Positions 16,360 through 26,514 are shown, counted from the first letter of the stretch. The stretch: DNA of 64,000 bases from Peribacillus frigoritolerans (GCF_004358755.1 NZ_SMZY01000002.1:992001-1056000), one strand, 5' to 3'. A program made the numbers and translations. Notes: a model not told the origin generated them from the letters alone.

Positions 16360-17511
16360 TTAAATTCTCTCAACGATTGTCGCTGTCGCCATTCCGTGTC
16401 CAATGCATATCGTCAGCAGCCCATAGCGTGCATTCCTGCGTTCTAGTTCATTTACGAGACTTGTCATCAGCTTTGCTCCAGTAGCACCCAGTGGATGACC
16501 AAGAGCAATGGCACCGCCGTTTACATTCACTTTTTCAGGATCTGCCCCAATCATTTTCTGCCAGGCAAGGACAACTGGAGCGAATGCTTCATTGATTTCG
16601 AAAAGATCAATATCGTTTACAGTCAGCCCGCTTTTCTCCAGTACCTTCTGAGTTGCAGGGATGACACCTTCAAGCATGTAGGTTGGATCTGAGCCTACCA
16701 CGGCTTGTGCCACAATTCTTGCCTTTGGTTTGAGTCCGAGCTCCCGTGCTTTGGAGCCTTCCATTAACAGGACTGCTGCCGCCCCGTCGCTCATTTGACT
16801 TGCGTTTCCTGCCGTTACAACGCCATCTTCTTTGAACACCGTTTTTAAATTTGCCAGAGCTTCAAGTGAGGTATCAGCGCGCGGGCCCTCATCCTGATCA
16901 AAGACAATTTCTTCTCCATCTTTATTCAGCCCTTTCAGCGGCAGAATTTCAGATTGATAGATTCCTTTTTGAATGGCTTCTAAAGCCCGCTTATGGCTTC
17001 GAAGCGAGTATTCATCAAGCTCCTGTCTTGTAATCTGATGCTTTTCTGCAATCATTTCTGCTGAAATGCCCTGATGAACAAAGTTATATTTTTCATGCAG
17101 GCTTGAAGGAATTGTTTCGTCGTTTCCATCGCTTAAGATAGAAACCTTTGTCATGCTCTCTACACCCGCTGCAATGACAATATCCATATCACCCGACCTG
17201 ATTTCCTGACAGGCAAAATGAATGGCCTGCTGGCCCGATCCGCACATGCGGTTTATTTGAACGGCAGGCACGCTTACAGGAAATCCTGCTTCAAGAACCG
17301 CCAGTCTTCCAATGTTAAAGCCTTGTTCTGCAATTGGGGATACGCAGCCCATAACCACATCCTCAACCTGCTCTTTCGGCAGACCTGCCCTTGTGACAAC
17401 CTCATTTAATACCGCAGCTGCAAGATGAACGGGATGTGTTTCTCTGAAGGCACCCTTCCTTTTTCCAACAGCCGTTCTTACCGCTTCAACAATTACTACT
17501 TCCCGTGTCAT
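16360..17511 (-). CDS. Acetyl-CoA acyltransferase (thiolase)
   Basis: A 383-residue thiolase with the nucleophilic Cys90 in [10 protein letters not shown], the [16 protein letters not shown] histidine motif, and the C-terminal CIGHGMA cysteine. All three catalytic elements are present. It cleaves 3-ketoacyl-CoA to acetyl-CoA plus a shortened acyl-CoA, or condenses two acetyl-CoA. The ATG at 17511 overlaps the stop of the hydroxyacyl-CoA dehydrogenase gene by 4 bp (ATGA), a sign of coupled translation. Not clearly assignable to MmgA, FadA or YhfS by eye. Confidence 0.92.
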   Translation of the reverse strand: MTREVVIVEAVRTAVGKRKGAFRETHPVHLAAAVLNEVVTRAGLPKEQVEDVVMGCVSPIAEQGFNIGRLAVLEAGFPVSVPAVQINRMCGSGQQAIHFACQEIRSGDMDIVIAAGVESMTKVSILSDGNDETIPSSLHEKYNFVHQGISAEMIAEKHQITRQELDEYSLRSHKRALEAIQKGIYQSEILPLKGLNKDGEEIVFDQDEGPRADTSLEALANLKTVFKEDGVVTAGNASQMSDGAAAVLLMEGSKARELGLKPKARIVAQAVVGSDPTYMLEGVIPATQKVLEKSGLTVNDIDLFEINEAFAPVVLAWQKMIGADPEKVNVNGGAIALGHPLGATGAKLMTSLVNELERRNARYGLLTICIGHGMATATIVERI

Positions 17512-18371
17512 TTTCTCTCTCCTTCGTATGTGTAAAATCCTTTACCTGTTTTCCGTCCGTGATGTCCCGCTTCAACTAATTTTCTTAACAGCTGCGGTGG
17601 CAAAAAGCGGTCACCATATGCATCCGCCATCCCATTGCTGACAAACAGCATCGTATCAAGACCGACTAAGTCTGCAAGCTCAAGCGGTCCCATCGGATAA
17701 TTCAGCCCAAGCTTGACCGCTTTGTCGATATCTTCTGCACTTGCAATCCCTTCTTCGTAAATCCGGATGCATTCAAGCATATGAGCAGACAGAGCTCTTG
17801 TTGTGATAAAGCCCTGTGCATCTTTTACTAATACTGTTTCTTTCCCTATTTCCTCTGATAATTTCCTGATTGTTTCAATTGTCTGATCAGATGTATCAAT
17901 TCCCTTTACAATTTCAATCAGCTTCATAACAGGGGCCGGATTAAACCAGTGCATGCCAATGACCTGATCCGGTCTTTTTGTTGCAGCCGCAATAGCTGTA
18001 ACGCTTAGTTCAGACGTATTTGTGGCCAGGATGACCCCTTTTTCCGTTAATTCGTCAAGTTCTTTGAAAATCGCTTTTTTCAGCTCCAGATTTTCAGGAA
18101 CTGCTTCAACAACCAGCTCTGCTCCCTTCACTGCATCTGCAAGCACGGTAAAAGAATGGATCTTTTCTAACGCTGCTGACTTATCAGATTCTGAAAGGTG
18201 TCCTGCTTTAACGAACCTTGATAAGCTTCTATCAATTCCAGATTGTGCTTTTTCCAGCGCTTTCTCTGACACATCATATAAGTAAACTGTTTTTCCTGCG
18301 GCGGCAAAGGATTGGGCAATCCCGCTCCCCATTAATCCTGATCCGATAACAGCTATTTTCTGTATGTTCAT
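17508..18371 (-). CDS. 3-hydroxyacyl/3-hydroxybutyryl-CoA dehydrogenase
   Basis: A 287-residue single-domain enzyme with Rossmann motif [11 protein letters not shown] (about residues 9-19), [19 protein letters not shown] and [13 protein letters not shown], the last carrying the catalytic histidine. It oxidises 3-hydroxyacyl-CoA with NAD. The start is ATG 18371 behind AAGGGGGAC; a frame running back to 18410 would overlap the upstream gene without a ribosome site. It belongs to the ligase-ACAD-HBD-thiolase run. Similar in size to MmgB. Confidence 0.92.
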   Translation of the reverse strand: MNIQKIAVIGSGLMGSGIAQSFAAAGKTVYLYDVSEKALEKAQSGIDRSLSRFVKAGHLSESDKSAALEKIHSFTVLADAVKGAELVVEAVPENLELKKAIFKELDELTEKGVILATNTSELSVTAIAAATKRPDQVIGMHWFNPAPVMKLIEIVKGIDTSDQTIETIRKLSEEIGKETVLVKDAQGFITTRALSAHMLECIRIYEEGIASAEDIDKAVKLGLNYPMGPLELADLVGLDTMLFVSNGMADAYGDRFLPPQLLRKLVEAGHHGRKTGKGFYTYEGERK

Positions 18372-18406
18372 AGAAGTGAGTCCCCCTTGATTTTTTGCTG
18401 AATGGT

Positions 18407-19555
18407 TCAAGCAAGATCTAAATTTTTCACGATGATGGTTTTCATGATTTCATTTGTACCTGCGTATATGGCTGAAACAGGTATATCACGATATCGTCTC
18501 GCAATCTCGTATTCTTCCATATAACCGTATCCGCCATGAAGCTGCATGACCTCTGACGCCACTTTTTTAGCCATGTCCGTAATCCAGTACTTAGCCATGG
18601 AAACACGTGTAACTGCATTTTTCCCTGCCAGATGTTCTTCAATGACAGAATCTAAAAAGGTACGGCCAATTTCAATTTCTGTTGCCATTTCTGCCAGCCG
18701 GAACTGAACAGTCTGAAAATCGCTGATTGATTTTCCAAACGCTTTTCTTTGCTTCGTATACTGCTTGGCAATAGCAAGCATTCTCTCAGCAGAAGTCTGC
18801 GCTCCGATTGCTACAAGGAGACGCTCCTGCTGCAGCTTATCCATTAAGTAATAGAAGCCTTTGCCTTCTTCTCCTAAAAGATTCGCCGCAGGCACTTTTG
18901 CATCCTCAAAAATGAGCTCTGCGGTATCCTGTGCGTGCAAGCCAACTTTTTCAAGCTTTCTGCCTCTTTTAAAGCCAGGTGTGTCTCTTTCAACGACCAG
19001 CAGGCTGATGCCTTTATGAGCAGGCACCGCCTTTGGCTCCGTTTTGCAGACAACAACAATTAAATCCGCACAGATTCCATTTGTAATGAATGTCTTCTCC
19101 CCATTTAATACATAATAGTCTCCTTGTTTAATAGCTGTCGTTTTTACAGCTGAGAGATCTGAACCCGCGCCCGGCTCTGTCATAGCAATCGCCGTAATGG
19201 TTTCTCCCGTCACACAAGTCGGCAGAAACCTTTGCTTCAGCTCTTCCGTTCCGTAAGAATCAAAATACGGCACGACGATATCGTTATGAAGGCTGATGCC
19301 GATAAGGCTGGATCCCACTTTTTCAAGCTCTTCGTTTATAATGACGGAATAGGCAAAATCTACGCCGGATCCTCCGTACTTCTCATCCGTCCAGGGACAC
19401 AAAAAACCTTTCTCTCCCATTTTGATCCAAAGTTCACGCGGGACCATTCCTGCTTTTTCCCACTGATCGTAGTAAGGCACTGCTTCTTTTTGAAGGAATT
19501 TTCTTAGTGCTTCCCGGAAAATTTGATGCTCTTTTTGCAAGTATGCTGCCGGCAT
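18407..19555 (-). CDS. Acyl-CoA dehydrogenase
   Basis: A 382-residue flavoprotein dehydrogenase with the family motifs [14 protein letters not shown] (about residues 130-143), [11 protein letters not shown]-type region and the C-terminal YAGTNEIMK, whose glutamate is the usual catalytic base position. It oxidises acyl-CoA to 2-enoyl-CoA using FAD and an electron-transferring flavoprotein. Start ATG 19555, 20 bp after the ligase stop, and 35 bp before the hydroxyacyl-CoA dehydrogenase start. Chain-length preference is unknown. Confidence 0.92.
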   Translation of the reverse strand: MPAAYLQKEHQIFREALRKFLQKEAVPYYDQWEKAGMVPRELWIKMGEKGFLCPWTDEKYGGSGVDFAYSVIINEELEKVGSSLIGISLHNDIVVPYFDSYGTEELKQRFLPTCVTGETITAIAMTEPGAGSDLSAVKTTAIKQGDYYVLNGEKTFITNGICADLIVVVCKTEPKAVPAHKGISLLVVERDTPGFKRGRKLEKVGLHAQDTAELIFEDAKVPAANLLGEEGKGFYYLMDKLQQERLLVAIGAQTSAERMLAIAKQYTKQRKAFGKSISDFQTVQFRLAEMATEIEIGRTFLDSVIEEHLAGKNAVTRVSMAKYWITDMAKKVASEVMQLHGGYGYMEEYEIARRYRDIPVSAIYAGTNEIMKTIIVKNLDLA

Positions 19556-19575
19556 TTCAATCTAGCCCCCCTGTT

Positions 19576-21135
19576 TTATGCGCTTGGCTGTTCTGCGAGC
19601 TTCTCCCTTAAAAGAAATTTTTGGATTTTGCCGCTTGCGTTTCTAGGCAGCGCCTCTACAAAGTGATATTTGCGCGGTCTTTTATATGGCGCAAGCTTAT
19701 CGCTCAATTTGCAGAATTCCTCAAGCTCTTGTTCTGATAGATTCATATCTTTTCTGACAATAAAGGCTGTCACACATTCTCCCCATTTCTCGTGCGGCTC
19801 TCCTAAAACAGCTGCATCGAGTACGCCTTTATGCTCAAATAAAACATCCTCAACTTCTCGCGGGTACACATTTTCCCCGCCGCTTATAATCATGTCGTCT
19901 ACTCGGTCAGCCACATATAAAAACCCGTCACGATCCAAATATCCTAAATCGCCTGAATGATACCAGCCCTTATACAGCGCTTTTTCTGAAGCTTCCGGCA
20001 TATTGAAATAACCTGCCATCATACAAGGTCCCTTTACAATAATTTCACCAACCTGTCCCGGCTGAAGAATATCTTCAGGTTCTGATGAACCATTCTCATT
20101 CGGCTTTACTATCCGCAGCTCATGTCCGAAGCAGACTTTTCCCGCTGAGCCTACTTTAGTCAGCTGCTCATCTTCTGACAAGAAAGTGACTGCAGGTCCC
20201 ATTTCTGTCATGCCATAAGCCTGGATAAGGTCGGTGCCCAGCTTTTCCTTGCAGAGCTTGACTAGAGCCGGTGCCATCGGGGCTGCCCCGTACAAGCCAA
20301 GTCGCAGGGAAGTCAGATTGTACGTTTCAATTTTCTCCTGAAGCATCATGTTCCACATTGTTGGCGCTCCAAAAAAGACAGTGATTTTCTCTTCTTCAAT
20401 CAGCTGAAGCACAAGCTCCGGCTCAAAATGATGCAAAATCACGTTGCTTCCGCCAACTTGTACGCGCGGGAGGAAACAGCAGTGGAGCTCCGCACAGTGA
20501 AACATCGGTGCAGCCACTAATCCGCGGTCATCCTTTGTCAGCCTTTTCGCAGCAATACAAACATGATTCTGCTCAATCATATCCCGGTGTCGATGAAGAA
20601 CTCCTTTCGGGCGCCCAGTCGTCCCGCTCGTATACATGATGGCATACAGATCATTTTCAGTAATTTCCATGTCAATGAGCCTGCCGCTTGTATGCTTAAC
20701 TTTCTCATGGTAGCTTGAAGCATATGATGGCGGTTCACCGTCGATGAACCAGAAGGAGATCTCTTCAAACTGTGATTGAATTTCGCTGATTTGCTGCTCA
20801 AGCGCCCGTTCAAACAGAACTAAGGAAGGCTTTGCATCGTTTAAGATGTAGGACACCTCCTGGGCTTTAAGCCTGAAGTTGATCGGATTGATGACTGCAC
20901 CGATTTTGGCACTGGCAAAATAAGCCGTTGCAAGTTCAATCGTATTGAATAAATACGTCGAGATCCGGTCACCTTTCTTAACGCCTGCCTCCAAAAACGC
21001 ATTTGCAAGCTTATTCACTTCTTTTTGCCACTCGGCATACGTCCACCTGATGCCTCTCCGGACATCATAAATGGCTTCCTTTGCAGGGTACTTCTCAGCA
21101 GTCAAATCAAATACTCGTCCAATCGTTGAATACAT
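19576..21135 (-). CDS. Long/medium-chain acyl-CoA synthetase (AMP-forming)
   Basis: A 519-residue adenylate-forming enzyme with the P-loop motif YTSGTTGRPKG (about residues 169-179), YGMTEMGP, the GWYHSGDLGYLD motif and the C-terminal lysine in NASGKIQK. It activates fatty acids to acyl-CoA, feeding the dehydrogenase next to it. The start is ATG 21135 behind AAAGGAGGAG; the frame extends upstream to 21189 without a ribosome site. It is the first gene of the beta-oxidation run and has a cre-like site just ahead. Confidence 0.9.
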   Translation of the reverse strand: MYSTIGRVFDLTAEKYPAKEAIYDVRRGIRWTYAEWQKEVNKLANAFLEAGVKKGDRISTYLFNTIELATAYFASAKIGAVINPINFRLKAQEVSYILNDAKPSLVLFERALEQQISEIQSQFEEISFWFIDGEPPSYASSYHEKVKHTSGRLIDMEITENDLYAIMYTSGTTGRPKGVLHRHRDMIEQNHVCIAAKRLTKDDRGLVAAPMFHCAELHCCFLPRVQVGGSNVILHHFEPELVLQLIEEEKITVFFGAPTMWNMMLQEKIETYNLTSLRLGLYGAAPMAPALVKLCKEKLGTDLIQAYGMTEMGPAVTFLSEDEQLTKVGSAGKVCFGHELRIVKPNENGSSEPEDILQPGQVGEIIVKGPCMMAGYFNMPEASEKALYKGWYHSGDLGYLDRDGFLYVADRVDDMIISGGENVYPREVEDVLFEHKGVLDAAVLGEPHEKWGECVTAFIVRKDMNLSEQELEEFCKLSDKLAPYKRPRKYHFVEALPRNASGKIQKFLLREKLAEQPSA

Positions 21136-21154
21136 AGAAACTCCTCCTTTAGAT

Positions 21155-21168
21155 AGAAAGCGTTTACA
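21155..21168 (-). promoter_or_regulatory. cre site (CcpA operator) ahead of the beta-oxidation operon
   Basis: AGAAAGCGTTTACA differs at one base from the cre consensus form TGAAAGCGTTTACA. It lies about 20 bp upstream of the acyl-CoA synthetase start, a position suited to blocking transcription when glucose is present. A clear FadR operator was not found in 21169-21312. Confidence 0.65.
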
Positions 21169-21312
21169 AAAAGGGCGGTAATGCTTCATTATTTAATCCC
21201 TTTATTAACATTCATCTTTTTTCAGAAAATTCCTTCATTCTATTTGAAATCTTTCATTAGAAGGTTTTATATCTATGAAAATCCGTTCTTATTTAAAGGA
21301 TTAAATCATATG

Positions 21313-21346
21313 CAAAAAAAGGCTCGGGACATTTATTCCGAACCCT
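21313..21346 (-). terminator. Terminator of the lipoprotein gene
   Basis: GGCTCGG and CCGAACC arms with a G-T pair, and seven T residues on the minus strand, 40 bp after the stop at 21386. Confidence 0.75.
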
Positions 21347-21385
21347 AAGCCGCAACCAGTCTTTTTGAATGCAAAATTCATGAAT

Positions 21386-21874
21386 TTAATACTCTTTTTC
21401 AAGGGTAACATCATGCTCTTCTGCCAGCATTTCTAACTCATCACTGAATTCTCTGATCATTTTTCGTGCTGTCGCAAGCTTATCATTCGCATCGATAATT
21501 TTTCCCCGGTCCTGTTCTTCAAGCCCTGAAATGATCAAAATAAAAGCACTATGCTGAATATTGGCTGCTTTAATGTAATTTTCATGCAGTGCCTTTATTT
21601 TTTCCGATTGTACCTGAACTTCTTCTAAATCAGCAATAAAGGAATTGTACGTTGGCGAAACTTCATCTACCATCACTGAATACATAACTTCATCACTTGT
21701 GTAATTGTCGCCGGACACACTGTCATATGCGCTGATGGCAGCCGTTTCTTTTTCCGTAACCTCAGGCAGGATTTCATTCACATAGGTCAGCAATTCTTCC
21801 TGAACAGGATCCTCCGAACATCCCGAAAGTAAAAACAGGAACATAAACAGACAGGCGCAAAGTGGTTTTTTCAT
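21386..21874 (-). CDS. Helical lipoprotein, unknown function
   Basis: A 162-residue lipoprotein: signal peptide MKKPLCACLFMFLFLLSGC with lipobox LSGC, then an acidic, all-helical domain with no cysteine and no recognised motif. The start is ATG 21874, behind GGAGGTGGG. It has its own terminator and lies between hemZ and the fatty-acid operon on the same strand. I do not recognise a family. Surface location is inferred from the lipobox. Confidence 0.72.
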   Translation of the reverse strand: MKKPLCACLFMFLFLLSGCSEDPVQEELLTYVNEILPEVTEKETAAISAYDSVSGDNYTSDEVMYSVMVDEVSPTYNSFIADLEEVQVQSEKIKALHENYIKAANIQHSAFILIISGLEEQDRGKIIDANDKLATARKMIREFSDELEMLAEEHDVTLEKEY

Positions 21875-22011
21875 TTCTCCCACCTCCTCACTCCCCTAGG
21901 CTATTCAGCCATGAGCTGTCTCATGTTGGGGGATGCTTGGATTATTTATGTGGCTGAATAGCGCAGGAAGACATTTGAGGGTAATGCGAAAAATGATCCC
22001 TTTTTTCTATA

Positions 22012-22051
22012 AAAAAGAAGCTCCCCCTTTTATGGGAAAGCCTCTCTTTCA
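22012..22051 (-). terminator. Terminator of hemZ
   Basis: GAGGCTTTCCC and GGGGGAGCTTC arms pair with several G-T pairs; a T run follows on the minus strand, 6 bp after the hemZ stop. Confidence 0.65.
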
Positions 22052-22056
22052 AAACA

Positions 22057-23550
22057 TCACACGAACATTTCTTCCAGAATCTTAATTTTCGCTTCTGTAT
22101 AATGCTCAAAACTGTCGTTATAGGATTTTGGATCCTTCGGGTTCGCAAATTGCGTAATCTTCCCTGTTTCAGGGTGAATAAATTTGCTTGCTGCTCCGCA
22201 TCCGATGCCAATGATGGACTGCTGCTCTTCCATGATCATGATGTTATAAATGCTGTCCTGGCCCTCAAGCGCATAGCCCACATTTTCCAGATTGCCAAGA
22301 ATGTTTTTTTGACGGTACAAGTAGTATGGAGTATAGCCGTGTTCATCTGTCCATTTGACAGCATGATCCATCATTTCTTCGATTTCTTCGCGTCCTGCCA
22401 CTTTGTATTTTTGTTTATTTCTTGTCATCTCTGATGCACGTTTAAAGGACAGTGTATGAACCGTTAAGGATTCAGGCATCAGTTTTTCTGTTTCGGATAA
22501 TGTATAATCAAATTCTTTTATTCCTTCACCCGGCAATCCAATAATCAAGTCCATATTAATATTGTTCATGCCCATGGAGCGGGCTAAATGGAATTTATCA
22601 ATGGTCTCCTGAACGGTATGATGACGTCCGATGGCTTTTAATGTTTCATCAATATAAGATTGAGGATTGATGCTGATTCGGTCGATATTCCATTTTTTCA
22701 ACACGTTCAGTTTGTCCTCTGTAATCGTATCCGGACGGCCCGCTTCTACTGTAAGCTCGCGGATTTTATCAACACCCGGGAATGCTGCGTTCATTTCCTC
22801 GTACAGCATATCCATTTCTTCTGCAGTAATGCTTGTAGGAGTACCTCCACCGTAATACACAGTTGTGATTTTTATGTTTTTCTCTTTCAGCCATTTTCCC
22901 ATCTCACGAATTTCATAGTGCAGCCCGCCAAGGAACGAATCAACAGATCCCTGTCTTCCGCCTATTGCATAAGCAGGGAACGTGCAGTACGCACATTTAG
23001 TCGGACAGAACGGGATGCCAATATAAATGCTCACTTCTTTTGAAAGATCATACAGATCGGGAACAACGCTCAGCTGCCTGTCGACGATCCGCTGCATCAG
23101 CTGAATTTTTTCGTCTGAAATTAAATATTCTTCCTTCAGCATCTGATGCGCTTCTTCTTTTGACATGCCTTCACGCAATTTTTTATGAAGAAGCTTTGTC
23201 GGCCGGATACCTGTTAAGATTCCCCACTGCTGTATCATGCCTGTGTAATCCTGAAGCAGGTTCAGATGCACATATACGAGTGTATGCTTAACCGCTTTAA
23301 ATACCTCTTTTTCACTCAGGTCATCTGAAATACCTTTTTCGTGCGCAGCCGACTTCTCATATCCTTTTTGATCAGACAAAGTTCCGCGGACGCTAATGCT
23401 TCCATTCTTTTCTTCTATTTGGAAAATGATGCTGATGTCCGCTTCCGTTTCTTCAAACATCAGCTTTGTTTCTTCGTAAAACAAATTTGAAATTAACTGC
23501 AGCGGACGATGAAATCGTTCATCGTTTATGCCATTTATAGTAAAACGCAA
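22057..23550 (-). CDS. hemZ: Coproporphyrinogen III oxidase-like radical SAM protein HemZ
   Basis: About 497 residues with the radical SAM cluster motif CPTKCAYC (C-x3-C-x2-C, near residue 185) followed by a HemN-type domain and the GGGTPTSI and NLDLI/INMDLIIGLPGEG motifs. HemZ is the anaerobic-type coproporphyrinogen III dehydrogenase homologue of Bacillus, linked to heme synthesis. The best start is TTG 23550, 6 nt after AAGGTG; a GTG three codons upstream is possible. Predicted length is close to the 501 residues of B. subtilis HemZ. Confidence 0.92.
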   Translation of the reverse strand: MRFTINGINDERFHRPLQLISNLFYEETKLMFEETEADISIIFQIEEKNGSISVRGTLSDQKGYEKSAAHEKGISDDLSEKEVFKAVKHTLVYVHLNLLQDYTGMIQQWGILTGIRPTKLLHKKLREGMSKEEAHQMLKEEYLISDEKIQLMQRIVDRQLSVVPDLYDLSKEVSIYIGIPFCPTKCAYCTFPAYAIGGRQGSVDSFLGGLHYEIREMGKWLKEKNIKITTVYYGGGTPTSITAEEMDMLYEEMNAAFPGVDKIRELTVEAGRPDTITEDKLNVLKKWNIDRISINPQSYIDETLKAIGRHHTVQETIDKFHLARSMGMNNINMDLIIGLPGEGIKEFDYTLSETEKLMPESLTVHTLSFKRASEMTRNKQKYKVAGREEIEEMMDHAVKWTDEHGYTPYYLYRQKNILGNLENVGYALEGQDSIYNIMIMEEQQSIIGIGCGAASKFIHPETGKITQFANPKDPKSYNDSFEHYTEAKIKILEEMFV

Positions 23551-23620
23551 GATTCTCACCTTATCTTTTTTTAGATTCAAAACTTCCTTAAGTGTACAAA
23601 ACCTGGAGCATATGGTCAAT

Positions 23621-23720
23621 TTAGAAAAGCGGAGACGCTCGGTCAGTTCAGGGTGGCAGATTCGTTCCCTGAAGCACGCCGCAAGATTGCTGCCTGCTCG
23701 CAGGATTCCCGATTCAATTT
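23621..23720. repeat. Diverged dispersed repeat
   Basis: Begins TTTAGAAAAGCGGAGACGC like the well-preserved copies, then diverges into another GC-rich palindromic stretch. Weak similarity only. Confidence 0.4.
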
Positions 23721-23745
23721 ACGGCAACAGTCTTCCAAAAAAGAT

Positions 23746-23775
23746 AAAAACAGATGGCTATACAGCCATCTGCTC
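23746..23775 (-). terminator. Terminator of the HAD phosphatase gene
   Basis: CAGATGGCT and AGCCATCTG form a 9-bp stem with a four-base loop; TTTTTATCTTTTTT follows on the minus strand. Confidence 0.85.
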
Positions 23776-23780
23776 CTATA

Positions 23781-24509
23781 TTACAGCACATATTTTTTAA
23801 TTGCTTCAGCAACCCCGTCTTCATCATTGGACAAAGTGACCCAGTCAGCTGCTTTTTTGACGATGTCCTGTGCATTCCCCATTGCAACACCAACACCTGC
23901 TTCTTTAATCATCGCCAGGTCATTCATGCTGTCGCCGCAGGCCAGCACGTTTTCCATTGTGATGCCGAGCAGTCCGCATACCTTCTCAATGCCTTTGGCT
24001 TTATTAATTCCAATTGCATTCACCTCAAGGTTTGTAGGACTTGAATTCGTGATTTCAAACTCCCCTCTGCTGCGGAGCTCATTTAAAATGGTTTCACGGG
24101 CTTTATCATCTTCAATTTCAAATCCGAACTTAAGCCACTGAAACGTGCTTAAATCCTCCGGCATTTCATTAAAGAACACTCTTTCTGTGCTTGTTGCCCA
24201 GTAACCTGTTTTATGTGTTTTAGATAAGTCATACATCCAAGTCATCAAATCATTATGGACGATATTTCTATCCACGAGTTCACCGTGCTCGTCCCAAATT
24301 TCGCTGCCATTTACAGTGACCAAATAAGAAGATAAGCTCAGTGACTTAGCAAGATCCCGCAGGGTTGCCATGCTTCTGCCAGTGCTGATGACGACATGAA
24401 TGCCCCGGGCTTCAGCGTCTCTGATTGCTTTTCTGTTTGCTTCTGAAATTTCTTTTTTTTCGTTCAGAAGTGTACCATCCATATCAAGTGCAATAAGTTT
24501 AATTTCCAT
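23781..24509 (-). CDS. Cof-type HAD phosphatase
   Basis: A 242-residue HAD-superfamily hydrolase. Motif I DMDGTLL (residues 9-15) holds the nucleophile and acid/base aspartates, STGR is motif II, the lysine lies in NKAKGIE, and motif IV is GDSMNDLAMI. The Cof cap domain sits between motifs II and III; the protein is somewhat short for the family (usually 255-290). Likely a sugar-phosphate or flavin-phosphate phosphatase. AGGAGGA precedes ATG 24509. It is a separate gene from yhaX at 27.3 kb, to which it is related only at superfamily level. Confidence 0.85.
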   Translation of the reverse strand: MEIKLIALDMDGTLLNEKKEISEANRKAIRDAEARGIHVVISTGRSMATLRDLAKSLSLSSYLVTVNGSEIWDEHGELVDRNIVHNDLMTWMYDLSKTHKTGYWATSTERVFFNEMPEDLSTFQWLKFGFEIEDDKARETILNELRSRGEFEITNSSPTNLEVNAIGINKAKGIEKVCGLLGITMENVLACGDSMNDLAMIKEAGVGVAMGNAQDIVKKAADWVTLSNDEDGVAEAIKKYVL

Positions 24510-24611
24510 GTAAAAATCCTCCTATACCTTCTCGGCTCTTTACCTAGGATATCATTTTACAGGCTGATAAACCAAATGGATGCCTCTTGCTACTCAAAAG
24601 TCTTTTATTCT

Positions 24612-25091
24612 TTAAACATTCGCCGATTCCATTGCAAAGTACTCTTTAATCGAATAGCTGAATAACTGGCGTTTAATTCTCCCTTTATCGCCAATCAGCC
24701 TGTACCAGCTTTGCCCGACATAAAAGTGATTTGAAAGCAGGATCTCCAGTACATAGGAAATCCGGTCTTCGGCTTCTTCAGTTTCAATTTTCACTTTGCT
24801 TGAAAAAGCTAAAACAAAGTATGTTTTTTCATAATCCAGCTCCAGAACTTGCAGATGATAACTATCCCCGTGTTTGCGGTTAAAGTCTTCAAGCACTTTT
24901 TCAAGGCCCATTCCTATTTCTATATCGAATTTGCCCGCTTCACTCCAAGTTGAGATGAGTGAATCATAAAGTGACAGCGTTAGGATATAGTGCGATTGAT
25001 ACTCGCCTGGATTAAATTCTCGATTTGCATTTTGATCTTCGAGCGGCACAATAATGTACTTTTCGTAATTTGAGAAGAAGTCCCCTTTCAT
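24612..25091 (-). CDS. Hypothetical protein, 159 aa
   Basis: A soluble alpha/beta protein rich in aromatic residues (YEKYIIVPLED, SHYILTLSLYDSL, YEKTYFVLAFSS). It has no signal peptide, no membrane helix and no motif that I recognise. AGAAGGTAAAGAG precedes ATG 25091. It is encoded on the same strand as the HAD gene, 102 bp upstream, and could share its transcript. Function is unknown. Confidence 0.65.
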   Translation of the reverse strand: MKGDFFSNYEKYIIVPLEDQNANREFNPGEYQSHYILTLSLYDSLISTWSEAGKFDIEIGMGLEKVLEDFNRKHGDSYHLQVLELDYEKTYFVLAFSSKVKIETEEAEDRISYVLEILLSNHFYVGQSWYRLIGDKGRIKRQLFSYSIKEYFAMESANV

Positions 25092-25215
25092 CTCTTTACC
25101 TTCTTTCTTTAGTTATTGACCCAGGAATGTTGTGAGTGATCCGTGCATTTCGGAAAAAAAAAGTTATACCTTATTAGTTCTAAATAAAATCGGAAATACC
25201 TTCTCATTCTTTGCA

Positions 25216-25363
25216 AGAAAAGCGCAAGACCCCGTTTAGCGCAGTCATTACAGATAGGTATCCATAATTCTTGGCGCTATTTCCAATACTTACTGTTCCG
25301 TTCTGGCCAGGGAGCCTGAGCGATTCCGCTCGCCATCGAAGCGCAAATTTTTACACTTTCTTA
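25216..25363. repeat. Dispersed intergenic repeat, degraded copy
   Basis: Contains AGAAAAGCGCAAGACCCCG, GTTTAGCGCAG, GTTCTGGCCAGGGAGCC and a tail CCGCTCGCCATCGAAGCGC shared with the copy at 3301-3376. The central stem is not preserved. Confidence 0.55.
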
Positions 25364-25372
25364 TTTTTGAAC

Positions 25373-25403
25373 AAAAAAAAGAGCTGTATCTTTCAGCTCT
25401 TTT
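25373..25403 (-). terminator. Terminator of the FkbM-type gene
   Basis: AAAAGAGCTG and CAGCTCTTTT form a 10-bp stem that overlaps the last codons of the gene; a T run follows on the minus strand. Confidence 0.85.
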
Positions 25404-26331
25404 CATTGCTTGTTAATGAATCTGCTATTTCTGCGTCCGTCGCTAAAATAAGATCTGTATGGACGTAGTCCGAGCCAAACATTTCATGAAGGTCTTCTAT
25501 TTTCAGCGATTTCACTTTTACGATATCATCATTCTCTTTATAAACATAAATAGTAAAATACTGATTTAGGTATTCAAAAAAGGAATTTGGGTCTACTCCC
25601 GTTTTTTCGAAATAGTCGCTGTTGAACTCAATAAACCCCAGAACAGAACGGCTGTTTTCAAATAATTGCCTCATTCCCTTTAATACGAAAGCTTCATATC
25701 CTTCAACATCAATTTTAAAAAGAACAACTTTATTTTCCATGCTATTATTCAATAACGAATCAACAGTAATTGATTGTACAGAAACCTCGTCGACCATGTG
25801 ATGAGCCGGCATATAAGAAGCCGAAGAAGTTCCTGACCAGTGGTTATCTATGAAAAAGCGTTTATCTTCTCCGTCTGAATCAGAAGCAAAGGCATGAACA
25901 ATCTTGATTTGTGAGTGATTCGGATGAGCATCCCGGGACTTGCTGATATATGTAAGCAGGTTTTGGTTAGCTTCAATTCCGAATATCTTTGTATGTTTCG
26001 GATAAATGATTGAGAAAATACATTCTCCATAGTTGACGCCTATATCAATAATATAGTCCGGCTTCACTGCTTCAACAGCCTGCTGCCAAAAAGAAAGAAG
26101 CCTCTTTTGCGTTACGCCTCCGCTGATCAGCAATGCTCTGCCCCGATTCTCTTTTGCATCAACATAAAGAACGGTTGAAGACGGGAGGACGATTTTATCC
26201 GGAAGTTTGCTGATATCCAATGTTCGGTATTTCATCAGTATCCCAAAATCAATTAACCCTTTCCAAAGCTTAGGGTACTGTTCCCACATTTTCATAAGAA
26301 ACGGCTTTCTTACAGCTGCTTTGTTAATCAT
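25393..26331 (-). CDS. FkbM family methyltransferase
   Basis: A 312-residue protein whose core (about residues 88-245) shows SAM-binding motif I IIDIGVNYGECIF, the acidic IFGIEANQN after strand 2, and FKIDVEGYEAFVLKGM, the hallmark of FkbM methyltransferases. Such enzymes methylate sugar or other hydroxyl groups in surface glycans and natural products. AAGGAGGACC precedes ATG 26331. No glycosyltransferase neighbours; it sits alone between a repeat copy and the 52-bp hairpin array, so its substrate cannot be inferred. Confidence 0.85.
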   Translation of the reverse strand: MINKAAVRKPFLMKMWEQYPKLWKGLIDFGILMKYRTLDISKLPDKIVLPSSTVLYVDAKENRGRALLISGGVTQKRLLSFWQQAVEAVKPDYIIDIGVNYGECIFSIIYPKHTKIFGIEANQNLLTYISKSRDAHPNHSQIKIVHAFASDSDGEDKRFFIDNHWSGTSSASYMPAHHMVDEVSVQSITVDSLLNNSMENKVVLFKIDVEGYEAFVLKGMRQLFENSRSVLGFIEFNSDYFEKTGVDPNSFFEYLNQYFTIYVYKENDDIVKVKSLKIEDLHEMFGSDYVHTDLILATDAEIADSLTSNEKS

Positions 26332-26514
26332 GATGGTCCTCCTTTTTAAGCATTCTTATATCTTCTTATTAACCTATAAAAATCCTTTTGAAATGGATAC
26401 AGATTAACATAGAATTTACAATTGGCTAAAAAAGGGGTATCCGGTTATTGAACGAACTAAGGCTGCGGAAAGTTGGCACTTTTAAACTTCTTTTGTTCTT
26501 GATTCTTCTTTTCA

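Noticed and set aside
21169-21312. FadR operator in front of the beta-oxidation operon
   Set aside because: Only scattered TTCATT motifs; no clear inverted repeat matching the Bacillus FadR site.
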